Shown: positions 45,334 to 56,421 of the stretch, piece after piece
Layout: every line of letters starts with the position of its first letter
Numbering within the stretch: the first letter of the stretch is position 1
Source of the DNA: Eremomyces bilateralis CBS 781.70
Taxonomy: Eukaryota > Ascomycota > Dothideomycetes > Eremomycetales > Eremomycetaceae
Length of the DNA stretch: 64,000 bases
Direction of reading: 5' to 3'
NCBI RefSeq assembly: GCF_010015585.1
Contig: NW_022985084.1
Coordinates: forward strand, 361,345-425,344
Position numbers and translations under genes: made by a program
The notes under the pieces: model-generated
The model's database searches: none
What the model was told of the DNA's origin: nothing
What the model saw: the letters and a program-made list of their open reading frames with translations, nothing else

Positions 45334-46519
45334 ATGCCGCTGGATGCACTGAATGGGGCGAAGCTGCCTGCTTCTGCCGATTTTCACGGTACGGTCCCTT
45401 TGCCCGCGAATGGTCTGTAAAATCACTTATCAATATTCCATCCAGTTCACCTGAGAGATGGCAAAATGATGGAGCTAGTAGTGCCCACCATTCGGAAGGG
45501 AGGAGTGAACACGGTCTTCGTGATGGTATGGACTACAAGCTCTCCACCTCTCCCTCCAACGCTAAGTTCCATAGCCCAATCTCGTCCCACCGGTCACTAC
45601 GGTTAAGCATGCGCTCGAATACAAGGCGAAACTCGAATCCCTGGAGCCTAACGTTACCTTCCTTATGTCCTTGTATCTGCATCCATCTATTACTCCGGAG
45701 ACCGTGGCAGAAGCCGCTAAAGCCGGCATCGCTGGCATCAAATCCTATCCGGCAGGTGTCACCACCAACTCTTCTTCCGGCGTTCTCTCCTATGAATCAT
45801 TCTACCCTGTTTTCGCCGAGATGGAGAGTCAGAATGTGGTGCTCAACCTTCACGGCGAGTGCCCATCGGACCATGACGCTGGCATCACGGTGCTCACCGC
45901 CGAAGAGCGCTTCCTGCCCACCCTGTTAGACTTGCATCGTCGATTTCCGAAACTTCGGATCGTCCTCGAGCATTGCACCACGGCCGCAGCAATCGATGCC
46001 GTCAAAAGCTGCGGGCCGAACGTCGTGGGTACCATCACCGCCCACCATTTGAGGATCGTGGTGGACGACTGGGCCGGGGATCCGTTCTGCTTCTGTAAGC
46101 CCGTGGCCAAGACCCCGGCTGATAGAGACGCGTTACTGCGAGCGGTGGTGAGCAGCGACCCCAAGTTCTTCTTCGGAAGCGACTCCGCACCACATCCTGC
46201 GACCGCAAAGCGTGGCGGTGACAAGGTCGCTGCGGGGGTGTTCACCCAGCCCTACGCCACGCAATTGGTGTTGGACGCTCTGGAGGCGGCGGTCGGCAGA
46301 GGATTATTACGAGCAGATGAGGTGTCCAACGAACGATTGCAGGGCTTCCTTGGTGACAATGGGAGACGTTTCTATGGCCTCGACGCGGAGCGGAATGAGT
46401 TCATCGTGTTGAAGAAGGCTGGAGAGATCGTCCAATCCTCACTGCAAACACCGGATGGCGAACTAGAAGTTACTCCGTTCCGCAAAGGAGAAAAGACCTG
46501 GAGCTTAGCCTTCGTATGA
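45334..46519 (+). CDS. URA4: Dihydroorotase
   Basis: Monofunctional class II dihydroorotase, third step of pyrimidine synthesis (carbamoyl aspartate to dihydroorotate), cytosolic, binuclear zinc. Exons 45334-45388, 45446-45525 and 45575-46519 give 359 residues, the usual size. The start ATG gives MPLDALNGAKLPASADFH, and the first intron splits the metal motif, joining H18 to V-H20 (DFHVHLRDG). Other metal ligands are the carbamylated Lys101 in GIKSYPAG, His138 in NLHGE, His178 in LEHCTT and Asp248 in FFGSDSAPH. Intron 2 joins TVFVM to PNLVPPVTTV. All catalytic residues are present, so the enzyme should be active. The gene could be missed if exons 1 and 2 (55 and 80 bp) are ignored. Confidence 0.95.
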
Positions 46520-47156
46520 AGCATAGTTGATGCGCCGGATTTCCTCTGCTCCGCGTCTTCTCGGATTACTTAGTGACGAGGATGCGCACTGATGACAGCA
46601 AATCCTGCTGCTTGTGCAGACCGCGATTGTATCGCAGCATCGAACATGAAGCAGACTTTCCCGACAGGAGTGGATATGGCCAAAGGTGTATATGTACGCG
46701 ACAGGCATTATATTAGCCAGTGCCGGCAGAATCCCACCACCGTCATGCAGTCACAAGCCTTGATGCGAGAAAGGATGCGACGGAAGAGTGAGATGTAATT
46801 TCCGCCATCTCAAAAACTCACAAACGCCATCGCTATGCTGGGAAATCGGATGTTTGCCAGCTGCATCTCCATAGCCCTGAAAATATGACCGACTAAGAAC
46901 CAGACCGAAGCCCCTTTAATCTAGACTCGGTTCCCGACTGAAAAGTCCGACTTTCAAGTCGTACTACCGGTGGTCATCCCCACATGACATAGATGACATA
47001 GCGTCATACCGCGTCCCCAGCGATGCACTGAACGAAACCAAATCCCCAAATCCCACTAGACGGTATACGCGTCACAAAAAGAGGTATCGCTTTCGTGCAT
47101 GCCGCGTCCTGACATGCCGATATAATAGAGGAACCACCGGGAGCCACAGCAATGGT
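46520..47156. other. Intergenic region between convergent genes
   Basis: 637 bp between the dihydroorotase stop and the stop of the minus-strand SUN gene. Nothing recognised beyond the duplicated word GACATAGATGACATAG near 46986. Confidence 0.45.
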
Positions 47157-48584
47157 TCATACCATAGGCATGGGGTACCTCCCCATGGGGAGGCCCTCCA
47201 TTGGTTGCCCGTGCATTCGCACACGATACATGCACGTCCATTTCTGGCCCCAGTTACTCGTTGCGCGTATCACGACTTTGCTCGTTTCGATTTTAAGCCG
47301 TCGGATCTCCTCCGCGAGCGGCAACTGGAAATGCTGGACGTACTGCTCCGCCATCACATTGTACCTGGCACGGCCCACGCAAACGAATTCCGAATCCTTC
47401 GCGTCGTTTCCCTCTGGGGCGACGCTCGAACATTTGTGATCGATAGGAGCGGAGGCGACGAGAGCAGCGTGTGCACGTGTCAACTCGGACCACTTGTGCT
47501 GGTCAGGGACGCGGATCCAGAACTCGAGATCTTTGGGCGCGGAGGTGGGGTCCAAGGAACCAGAGCGAGGCACATGCTCGATGGTCACGGAGGAAGCGTA
47601 GAAGGGAACGATAGGGGAAATTGCCAGTTGTGCCATTGGTTCGGGATGCATGTCCAGGCTGGAACACCAGCAGTCGCCCTGCTCGAACCAGTAGAACAGA
47701 GCCGAGGCGGGAGCATTGGCTCGTATGTGGGGAGGACCGAAGAGGAGGGTGCGGAAGGAGGGCCTGATCGGCGGGCCCGGCCGCGCTTGTGTTTGCGACG
47801 AGAGTTCATCGTCGACGCGGGCCCCTAGATTCAAGGAAAGAAAATCCACTTTTTTGCTAGCAACGTCGAGATGCCCGTTATGTTGCTCGATGTTGTCGAC
47901 CCGAGCTTGGAGTTCATCGAGGCGCCTCCGCGTAGGATCGGGGAGGCCGTTTTGGCGATTGCGGTCTTGCGATGGCGAGCCGCCGAGTTTGAAGGGTACC
48001 CATAAGGAGAAGGAGAAGAGGCCAGAGGGTAGAGAAGGGGACGGAAGAGAGGAGGCTATCGAGGACGGGGGAGGGAGGGAGTGTACGAAAACGAGGAACA
48101 CGAGCATGCTGATTATAACGGGCACTACAGCGTAGAGTCTGGATATCCAGCGTTGACGACTAGCACGACGCTCGATGGCGTCGACAGCCGCCCAAAGGTT
48201 TCGTCCCAGCGGCTGCTCGACGGTCTGAAAGGACCGCCACAAGAAACTGCTCGACGGTTCCTCAACGGCCGGGTCGAGTGGGGTCTCCATTCGTGGGGTC
48301 TCCATTCGTGGGGTTTCATCCTGACTAGGACGCGCTTGAGCCCTATCGCGCAAGCTGTTCATTCCCTGTTCGAAATCGATGTGAGCATTGGAGTGTATAA
48401 GAACCCCTCGACCAGCCGACCCATAAGATCCCTGCTCGTGTCGGAAGGCTGGAGGGACACTCATGCCACCAACCTGGGAGCCGAGGAGCCCGTCTCGGAG
48501 CTCGTCTTGGAGCTGATCCTCCGGAGTCCTCTCCCGTCTGATAGATGCGCGAGCGGCGCTGCGGGTAACTGGGCGCGCGGACAT
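47157..48584 (-). CDS. SUN-domain inner nuclear membrane protein
   Basis: Sad1/UNC-84 type protein, the inner-nuclear-membrane half of a LINC complex, expected at the nuclear envelope and spindle pole body. One exon of 475 codons, ATG at 48584. The N-terminal 140 residues are nucleoplasmic and Arg-rich, a single membrane helix lies at about 150-170 (LYAVVPVIISMLVFLVFVHS), then a short coiled coil (RRLDELQARVDNIEQHNG) and the SUN domain at about 285-465. SUN landmarks are FEQGDCWC, AQLAISPIVPFYASSVTIEH, the KASH-binding region SAPKDLEFWIRV, and the C-terminal SNWGQKWTCMYRVRMHG. The nucleoplasmic part contains a 15-bp tandem duplication that gives RMETP twice. Comparable yeast proteins are Mps3 and Sad1. 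Confidence 0.9.
   Translation of the reverse strand: MSARPVTRSAARASIRRERTPEDQLQDELRDGLLGSQVGGMSVPPAFRHEQGSYGSAGRGVLIHSNAHIDFEQGMNSLRDRAQARPSQDETPRMETPRMETPLDPAVEEPSSSFLWRSFQTVEQPLGRNLWAAVDAIERRASRQRWISRLYAVVPVIISMLVFLVFVHSLPPPSSIASSLPSPSLPSGLFSFSLWVPFKLGGSPSQDRNRQNGLPDPTRRRLDELQARVDNIEQHNGHLDVASKKVDFLSLNLGARVDDELSSQTQARPGPPIRPSFRTLLFGPPHIRANAPASALFYWFEQGDCWCSSLDMHPEPMAQLAISPIVPFYASSVTIEHVPRSGSLDPTSAPKDLEFWIRVPDQHKWSELTRAHAALVASAPIDHKCSSVAPEGNDAKDSEFVCVGRARYNVMAEQYVQHFQLPLAEEIRRLKIETSKVVIRATSNWGQKWTCMYRVRMHGQPMEGLPMGRYPMPMV
48281..48310. repeat. 15-bp tandem duplication in SUN gene
   Basis: GGGTCTCCATTCGTG is repeated exactly twice (48281-48295 and 48296-48310), with a partial third copy following. 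It adds five residues (RMETP) in frame in the nucleoplasmic tail. Confidence 0.85.
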
Positions 48585-49218
48585 GCCAGTGGTGAAGGTA
48601 GCGGATAGTGAGACGCGGAATAGTATTAGGCGAAGGTGAAAATGCAGAGGTGTTTCGAGTGGAAGTATGGTGATGACTGCTAGATTCGCGGATGTAGGTA
48701 TGTTCAGAGTTATTTGTCGCTAACAGCAAAGTTAGATCCGTCCAGTTTCACGAATGTTGGTGAAAGATGAAAGACAGAGAGTTGAGAAGCAGAGCTGATG
48801 AAGAGAACTTATATAAGCCCTATGGTCTTAGCAGACAGTAATTCTATTGCTGCTCTTTCCAACGGCAGTGAAATAAATACCATTCACTTAGAGACACCTT
48901 GCTACTATTGTCAAGTGATTGATTTGAGAGCTGATGATTCAATAGCATGACCATAGTGCTATTGTCAACAAATGGACAGCTCTATAGAAAATTGGACAGG
49001 ACAATAAGAATCAACATGAAAATAGTGACAAATTGGGGGATTCAGAAAGATAACGATTGGCAGTGTAGAAAAGGGGAAACTTACACATCCCAATGCTATG
49101 TCGCCACTCCTTCGTACACGATTTCCAGACAAATGATCCGCAACAGACGCTGTAAAAGGAACAGTGTAGCAATCGGCAATGCTCCCTCAGGTCCTATTGC
49201 CGAAGGTACCGATGCCGG
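48585..49218. other. SUN gene promoter region
   Basis: 634 bp, AT-rich beyond 48780. Contains the upstream region of the minus-strand SUN gene. No gene supported. Confidence 0.4.
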
Positions 49219-49953
49219 ATGTCTCTGTCACTCTGTATCCTGGGATGCCCAGGTTGGCAGAGCAAGGGCGGCACGAGATGGACCAAATCTCCGCCGGATG
49301 TCGGCAAATGTTCTATCTGCGATCGTATGCTTCGTATAATGCGCTCTCGAGGTATATTCAGTATAGTTGCGGTTATCTGCTCGCCGCCTTGGTGCAGTAT
49401 TCGGATCTGGCTGGCCACAGTGTTTCCACTATCGCGACACTCCTACTCCTCTCTGTTTCTCTTCATCCCCACAATCTTCCCAACCGGTGTCGAAACGAGG
49501 AGCTTCCAGATGTATCCGGAGCCGTGCTGCGCAATATCCACACTTCTTGAGGCTGCCGCACTGGTTTCGCAATGGATGCTAGGGCCGCGAGGACCGTTCT
49601 TGGAGAGAACTTCAGGGAAACTAAGGTATAAACTGTTGAACTTCTTGACGTTGAGGAAGCCGTGGCTACGAATGTATCAGGAGCCATTTTCACCATCCGA
49701 ACAAGAGGCGTTGAGAAGGATACGGCGCATCATTGCGAGTTGCGACGCAGCATTCCAGACAGGATTGTTGACAAAGTTGGACGAAAGCAGCGCGTTGAAC
49801 GAAATGCGGTTCCCTGACGCGACCAGGCCACTCACCACTGTCATGGATCGGCATGCGACTCTCGGGCTTGGCAGCCGCATTCGGGCCGAGAGGCAGATTG
49901 GTATGGAAAAATACGACATGGAAGTATTATTGACAGTACGTATTGATACGTAA
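49219..49953 (+). CDS. Doubtful hypothetical ORF
   Basis: An open frame of 244 codons from an ATG at 49219. The second half (from about 49560) looks coding: SEQEALRRIRRIIASCDAAF, LLTKLDESSALNEMRFPD and RHATLGLGSRIRAERQIGME. In the first half another frame (from 49179) looks more protein-like (MPDVSVTLYPGMPRLAEQG, RQMFYLRSYASYNALSRYIQ), so the gene probably has an intron or a frame break between about 49400 and 49520, where a pyrimidine-rich stretch ends in CTTCCAG. A donor-like GTACGT at 49939 could start a further intron. I do not recognise the family and cannot fix the structure. It may be a decaying gene. Confidence 0.3.
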   Translation: MSLSLCILGCPGWQSKGGTRWTKSPPDVGKCSICDRMLRIMRSRGIFSIVAVICSPPWCSIRIWLATVFPLSRHSYSSLFLFIPTIFPTGVETRSFQMYPEPCCAISTLLEAAALVSQWMLGPRGPFLERTSGKLRYKLLNFLTLRKPWLRMYQEPFSPSEQEALRRIRRIIASCDAAFQTGLLTKLDESSALNEMRFPDATRPLTTVMDRHATLGLGSRIRAERQIGMEKYDMEVLLTVRIDT

Positions 49954-50519
49954 TACCCGTGGTACCGTTTTAGAATTTTGGTAACCGGATTGGAGATAAC
50001 TTACAGCACGCCAAACCTGATTGTGAATATATTACCACCCCTCACTCCGTAGACAATGCAAGGAGGCGCCAAATCTGTCTGTGGTGTCCCGCAATATGAA
50101 ATAGAAGCAGGACGGTCAATGGGATCAGGTCCTCGATTCCCCGTACTCAGACAGGATGTAGCAACAGAAGCAAATAGCTACAGAAGCGCGTACAGCATTA
50201 CTCACGCCACTATGGCCCTACCCGTAATAGTAGTCAATATCCCGTTAATACATGGATCGCTGATCGCATGAGACATGGACGTGCTCTGAATCTGCTGCAT
50301 GGTGGGGGTTTGGCCCACTTCGATTGAAACAACCAGACCAGACTGAAATTCATCGTGTCCCACCATCCTTCCCTTTGACTGGGAACCCTACCGGCTGAGA
50401 GATCAACCATTGTTAACCTGTCCATAACCACCTGGATTCCGCTCGTTATTCTTCTTTTCCTCATCACCCCCTCCCTTTACACTCAGACTCTCTACTGTTG
50501 ACATAAACATCTCTCCAAT
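49954..50519. other. Promoter region of UDP-glucose epimerase gene
   Basis: 566 bp before the epimerase start. No domain-bearing frame; pyrimidine-rich just before the ATG at 50520, as usual for fungal leaders. Confidence 0.4.
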
Positions 50520-51811
<1,292 letters not shown>

Positions 51812-52302
51812 TGACGGACGTCTTGGTGTACAATTCTAGAAATCGGATAAACGGGTCTCTGGTACGATGATATTGCAGGGGATGGCAGGGATCGATAGAC
51901 ATAAATACGCTATGATCGTTGTGCTGAAGCCGACTCTCGACCCATTGACACCGTACATAAAAGCGCAGAACCAACCAAATATGCCGCATACTATCGATAT
52001 GATAGAAACACAAACAAATCGAATCACAGTTGATACTTGCATCCGGATATCACAAGCGCCTAACAAGCAGACTGGGAGTTCCGTAAAAGTAGTATTAATG
52101 CCTCAGGCAGTAAGGCATCCAGCCCACGCAGATCTCAACTCACTTGACTTCGTGTGTGACTGATTTTATATCCAACCTGACTCGCTCACTTCAACAAAGT
52201 GGGCAATAATACTCATATTTCCACCTGGAACCTTTTCCTTGCCATCGTGCATCCTCTCGCCTCAAACCTCAACCCTAACCTTGGCTGTCACGCCCGAATT
52301 GC
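51812..52302. promoter_or_regulatory. ARC1 upstream region with telobox-like AACCCTAACC
   Basis: 491 bp. AACCCTAACC at about 52271-52280 lies some 25 bp before the ARC1 start codon. This resembles the telobox/HomolE-type word found upstream of translation genes in fungi; function here is inferred. Confidence 0.4.
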
Positions 52303-53577
52303 ATGTCAATCGTCAACATGGACAATGTTGTGAGCCTTCTCAAAGCGACGAAGCCGAGCCTGGACTTGTCATCCACCGACCCGATTCAGCTGTCCTCGAC
52401 GTACTTTGGCACGGAATATTCCTCCGAGGAAGGAAGTACGATTAAGGAGCACTTGGCCCCAGACATGGCCGCTCGGCTTCCTGCCTTGAATGCTTTCCTC
52501 TCCGTGCGCACCACCATCCTAGGCTCCAAGCCCTCGATCGCAGACGTTTTTGCATTCAAGCTCCTGGCACCCGTCGTTTCCAAATGGTCGCCAGACGAAA
52601 GGACGGGCGAGCAAGGCAATCACCACATTGTGCGGTTCGTGGACTTCGTGCAAAACGCGCCGGTCTACGGTCCGCTGGCTGTGTCCGCCGGTGACAAGGT
52701 CGAGATTGATCCGAGCGATGTCAAGGTTGCGGTCAAGCCCGTCGACATGAAAGCGGAGCGGGAGAAGAAGAAGCGGGAGAAGGAGGCCGCTGCGGCCGGA
52801 GCGCAGGGGAAGCCGGACTTGAAAGAGAAGGCCAAGGACAAGGTTGCTGCCGTTGGCGACAAGCTTGCTGCGACGACGCTCGGGCCCGGAGCCCAGGGCG
52901 AAGGAAAGCCTAAGAAGGAGAAAAAGGAGAAAGTGAAGAAGCCTCAGCCACCTCCACCGGTAGAAAAGCCGCTTTCCCCAGCTCTGATCGATCTCCGAGT
53001 TGGGCACATTCTCCGTGCCATCAACCACCCGAATGCCGACACTCTCTACGTATCTACCATCGCCTGCGGGGACCCAGAAGACACGCCGAACACTACCAAA
53101 GATGAGGAGACAGGGAAAATCGTCCGGACCGTCTGCTCTGGACTAAATGGATTGATCCCTCTGGCCGAAATGCAGGGCCGCAAAGTCGTGGTGGTCTGCA
53201 ATCTCAAGCCGGTGACCATGCGTGGGATCAAGTCATGTGCCATGGTTCTTGCTGCATCACCCAAAGTCGCTGAAGGAGGCGATGCTCATGCTGGTCCGGT
53301 CGAGCTTGTGGCTCCGCCCGCGGACGCGGAGGCCGGGGAGAGATGCTCCTTCGAGGGGTGGGAGGGCGCACCGGAGCCAGTGTTGAATCCGAAGAAGAAG
53401 ATGTGGGAAGCCGTCCAGCCGGGGTTCACCACGACCGACGCCTTGGAGGTCGGATTCGATGTGGCGGCCACGGATTCGGAGGCAATGAAGGGGCAGGGGA
53501 AGTCGGGCGTTGCAAAACTGACATGCGGAAAAGGGGTGTGCAAAGTTACTACCTTGAAAGGAGCTGTTGTGCGGTGA
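52303..53577 (+). CDS. ARC1: Arc1-type tRNA-binding synthetase cofactor
   Basis: Cofactor that holds methionyl- and glutamyl-tRNA synthetases together and delivers tRNA (Arc1/AIMP1 family), cytosolic. One exon of 424 codons. The N-terminal 120 residues have a GST-like helical arrangement (ARLPALNAFLSVRTTILGSK, PSIADVFAFKLLAPVV). A Lys/Glu-rich linker follows at about 150-225 (REKKKREKEAAAA, KPKKEKKEKVKKPQ), the non-specific RNA-binding part. The OB-fold tRNA-binding domain runs from about 228 (LIDLRVGHILRAINHPNADT, then RTVCSGLNGLIPLAEMQGRK and VTMRGIKSCAMVLAAS) to the end. A second ATG at 52318 could also serve as start. Confidence 0.93.
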   Translation: MSIVNMDNVVSLLKATKPSLDLSSTDPIQLSSTYFGTEYSSEEGSTIKEHLAPDMAARLPALNAFLSVRTTILGSKPSIADVFAFKLLAPVVSKWSPDERTGEQGNHHIVRFVDFVQNAPVYGPLAVSAGDKVEIDPSDVKVAVKPVDMKAEREKKKREKEAAAAGAQGKPDLKEKAKDKVAAVGDKLAATTLGPGAQGEGKPKKEKKEKVKKPQPPPPVEKPLSPALIDLRVGHILRAINHPNADTLYVSTIACGDPEDTPNTTKDEETGKIVRTVCSGLNGLIPLAEMQGRKVVVVCNLKPVTMRGIKSCAMVLAASPKVAEGGDAHAGPVELVAPPADAEAGERCSFEGWEGAPEPVLNPKKKMWEAVQPGFTTTDALEVGFDVAATDSEAMKGQGKSGVAKLTCGKGVCKVTTLKGAVVR

Positions 53578-53809
53578 TGGATAGGATTCATGACACCGTG
53601 TCGATATAGAATTACGAAGGCATACAAGGGGACTCGAGGGAAGCACCGGAGAGTCCTGATATAAATTCTTCAAACGAATGTTCTTAGGAACTGAAATTGG
53701 AGAGCCTGTCCCGGTACAAGGTCACCATCGCAAACACAAAATTATGTTCACTGCATGTCGAAGATTTAGATTGGATCATGCCTGATGAATTGATCGTCAG
53801 AATATCAAA

Positions 53810-54820
53810 CTAGAATATCTTACTCAAAACCCTCGTGACCTCAGGTTGACTGCCGGATGCCGCGTCCGCATTCCCTTTTATCTTAGACCTGTTTTGCTTG
53901 AACTCTCGCACAAGCGATCCCCTTTTCGACGCCTTTGGAGGTTCTATAGCCTCGGTTGCCCCATCCTCAACAAGAGTCTTTGATTTGCCCTTTGATTTCG
54001 CCTCCTTCCCCTTGGACTTCGCCGCCATGCCCTCCAGCATCTTCGCCGTCTCGATATTCTGCAAAAACAGCTTATTCTCCTTCGTCGTTCTCGCAATCTC
54101 CGCCCGCATTCTCGCTGCTCGTTCCGCATTTTCGTTCGCGATCTGCTCGGTGAGATGATGCCATTTGAATCCCTTCAGGTATTTGATGTTCCACACGTCG
54201 TCGTGGTAGAACCCTCGCTTCTTCCCGCCCATGATCTTGGTGTTGAGCAGTTCCGCGACTAGCTTGGCGTCCGATTTCTTGAGGAATTCCACCCAGCCGT
54301 CGGAGAACGATTGTCGACCACTCCCACCGGCTTTCTTCTTCCGCGCGCGAACATCGGTTGACTCGGGAGTCAGGAAAATGCGACCAAGAGTACCATGTAC
54401 GCTGAGACGCTGACGCAGCATTTGAGGGGTCATGAAAGGAGGTATTCTTGAGACATAGACGACACCGGTCTTTGAAGCAGCTTGCTGGGAGGCGGCAATG
54501 CTCGTCTCAGAAAGTTGTTTCGACTTCCGCCGTCGTTCTTTCGTCTTCGAGGACGAGTCTTGAAGGGATGCAGGCAGCTCCTCTTCAGCGGGGTAATGTA
54601 TTATATCGTCGCTCGTGGCCGTAACTTGGACATCTTCCTCCTCGACTTCATCTTCGCTTTCGTCTTCGCTTCCAGAGTGGTCCCAGGTATCGGCAACCTT
54701 CCGTCGCTTCGTTTGTCTTACGAAGTCCGATCTTCCGCGGCTGTCGTCCTTCTCTCCCGTGCTATCACCTCCATCGCTCTCCTCTAGGTCAAAGTAATCG
54801 TCACGCTTTCTGGTAGACAT
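53810..54820 (-). CDS. ESF2: 18S rRNA factor Esf2
   Basis: Nucleolar RRM protein of the small-subunit processome (Esf2/ABT1), which activates the helicase Dbp8 in 18S rRNA maturation. One exon, 336 residues, start ATG at 54820 (MSTRKRDDYFDLEESD); an in-frame ATG at 54952 would add 44 residues of atypical sequence. An acidic N-terminal region carries SGSEDESEDEVEEEDVQV. The RRM begins at about 119 (GVVYVSRIPPFMTPQMLRQR) and continues through LGRIFLTPE, SFSDGWVEFLKKSDAKLVAE and GGKKRGFYHDDVWNIKYL, all family hallmarks. The C-terminus is basic. Divergent from ELP4 with 399 bp between starts. Confidence 0.93.
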   Translation of the reverse strand: MSTRKRDDYFDLEESDGGDSTGEKDDSRGRSDFVRQTKRRKVADTWDHSGSEDESEDEVEEEDVQVTATSDDIIHYPAEEELPASLQDSSSKTKERRRKSKQLSETSIAASQQAASKTGVVYVSRIPPFMTPQMLRQRLSVHGTLGRIFLTPESTDVRARKKKAGGSGRQSFSDGWVEFLKKSDAKLVAELLNTKIMGGKKRGFYHDDVWNIKYLKGFKWHHLTEQIANENAERAARMRAEIARTTKENKLFLQNIETAKMLEGMAAKSKGKEAKSKGKSKTLVEDGATEAIEPPKASKRGSLVREFKQNRSKIKGNADAASGSQPEVTRVLSKIF

Positions 54821-55219
54821 GATCGTTTCTGGGGTTCGGTGTTCGAAGCAGTGGGAGTTTAGACGGATGTTTGTTGGAAGTGCGGATTGGAAAGTTTCAA
54901 CGGCATGACTCAGAACTTCAAAAATGTATGATGCGCATGACTCGGCTCTCATTACCCCATCGTCCAGGCGAAGAGCGCAGCGTCATTGAACTCATATATT
55001 ATTATATCACTGCTTAATTCACAATTCACACTGTTACCTTCTAAGATTGCAATAATATGGCGGGTTTCAAGGCATCTGATAGGAGAATATAATGCATACA
55101 AAAGAGCAAGGCTATTGGTCTCACCAAGATAATAAGGGCCTAGGATAAAATATTTATCAGCCGTTTTCCACATAAACCATCGCCCATCAACACCACAAGA
55201 GATCGTGTTCGGTGAGAAG
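54821..55219. promoter_or_regulatory. Divergent promoter region ESF2/ELP4
   Basis: 399 bp between the ESF2 start (minus) and the ELP4 start (plus). AT-rich near 54990-55170. No specific site recognised. Confidence 0.45.
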
Positions 55220-56421
55220 ATGACATTTCGCAAAAGAGTTATTCCATCGACTGGAGATCAGCACCATGTGCCATCCATACAACCCGGCATCCGCTCATCT
55301 CCCCTCGATGGACGGCCAACGACATCCACCGGTGTCCAGTCGCTCGACGATGCATTATCTGGCCACTCCGGATTACCGTTGGGGAACTCCATCTTGATCG
55401 AAGAATCAGGGGTGACGGACTACGGTAGTACGCTGCTTCGTCTTTTCGCCGCCGAGGGGGCAGTTCAGGGACAGACGGTCCATGTCATCGGTACCAGCGA
55501 GGAGTGGCTTCGTGACTTGCCTGGAGTCGTGGAGGCGAAGCGAGCGACGGCTCAGCCAGAGACCCGTAAACCCACGGAGCAAAATGAGAGGATGAAAATT
55601 GCATGGAGATATGAGCGACATGGTGAGTCTGGAGTCCCCCTTTCCACGGATGGAAAGATACGTGGAATGGTACGTGCTCGGATATGGCTAATCTCGACCA
55701 CTTAGCCCCTACGGATCGAGAAGGTCTTAAAACAAAAGGAGAACCTCCGAAAGAAGGGATCTCGACATTCTGTCATAGTTTCGATCTTGCTAAACGACTA
55801 GACGTTGGGCTGCGATCTCGATTTCAGTTCATCCCCCTTCGAGGCGTTGGCGACACTCAGTCTTCGCCTTTCCTCTCCGCCTTTCTAACACTCGAGAAAT
55901 ACCTTTTGAGCTCGGCTCCAACCTCGGTTCATCGCGTGGTCATCCCTAGTCTACTCTCACCAGCCCTGTATCCTCCTCACGCGTGCGCTCCTCACCACGT
56001 TCTCCAGTTCCTCATGAATATTCGACGGCTTCTCCGCTCAATTCCATCCCGACTTGCCGTCATGACCACTTTTCCTCTCTCACTGTTTCCTCGCAATCAA
56101 GGAGTTGTCCGCTGGATGGAAATTCTCAGTGATTGCGTGCTTGAGCTGGCACCATTTCCACACCAATCCCTCGCGTCCTCAGGCGCTACAACCAAGGATG
56201 AAGAAGCTCCGCAAGGGTTGATGCGGATCCATAAACTCCCCACACTACACGAGCGAGGAGGAGCCAGTGCGGCACAACTACTTGCGGAAGATCTAGCTTT
56301 TGTCGTCAGTCGAAGGAAGGTGGTGATCAAACCATTCAGTCTTCCACCGATTGAGGGGGACCAAGAGGCGCAGAGCGAGCGAGAAGGAGGCCATACTCAA
56401 GGTGGAGGTCTTTCTTTCTGA
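55220..56421 (+). CDS. ELP4: Elongator subunit Elp4
   Basis: Subunit of the Elp4-5-6 hexamer of Elongator, which modifies wobble uridines of tRNAs (PAXNEB family). Exons 55220-55622 and 55706-56421 give 372 residues; the 83-bp intron joins WRYERH to APTDREGLK in phase. The RecA-like fold is seen in TTSTGVQSLDDALSGHSGLP, LGNSILIEESGVTDYGSTLL, VHVIGTSEEWLRDLP, and KIAWRYERH, followed by TFCHSFDLAKRL and FLLRSIPSRLAVM-like strands (RLLRSIPSRLAVMTTFPLSL). The Walker A motif is degenerate, as in all Elp4 proteins. The C-terminal KLPTLHERGGASAAQLLAED and DLAFVVSRRKVVIKPFSLPP complete the fold. Confidence 0.93.
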
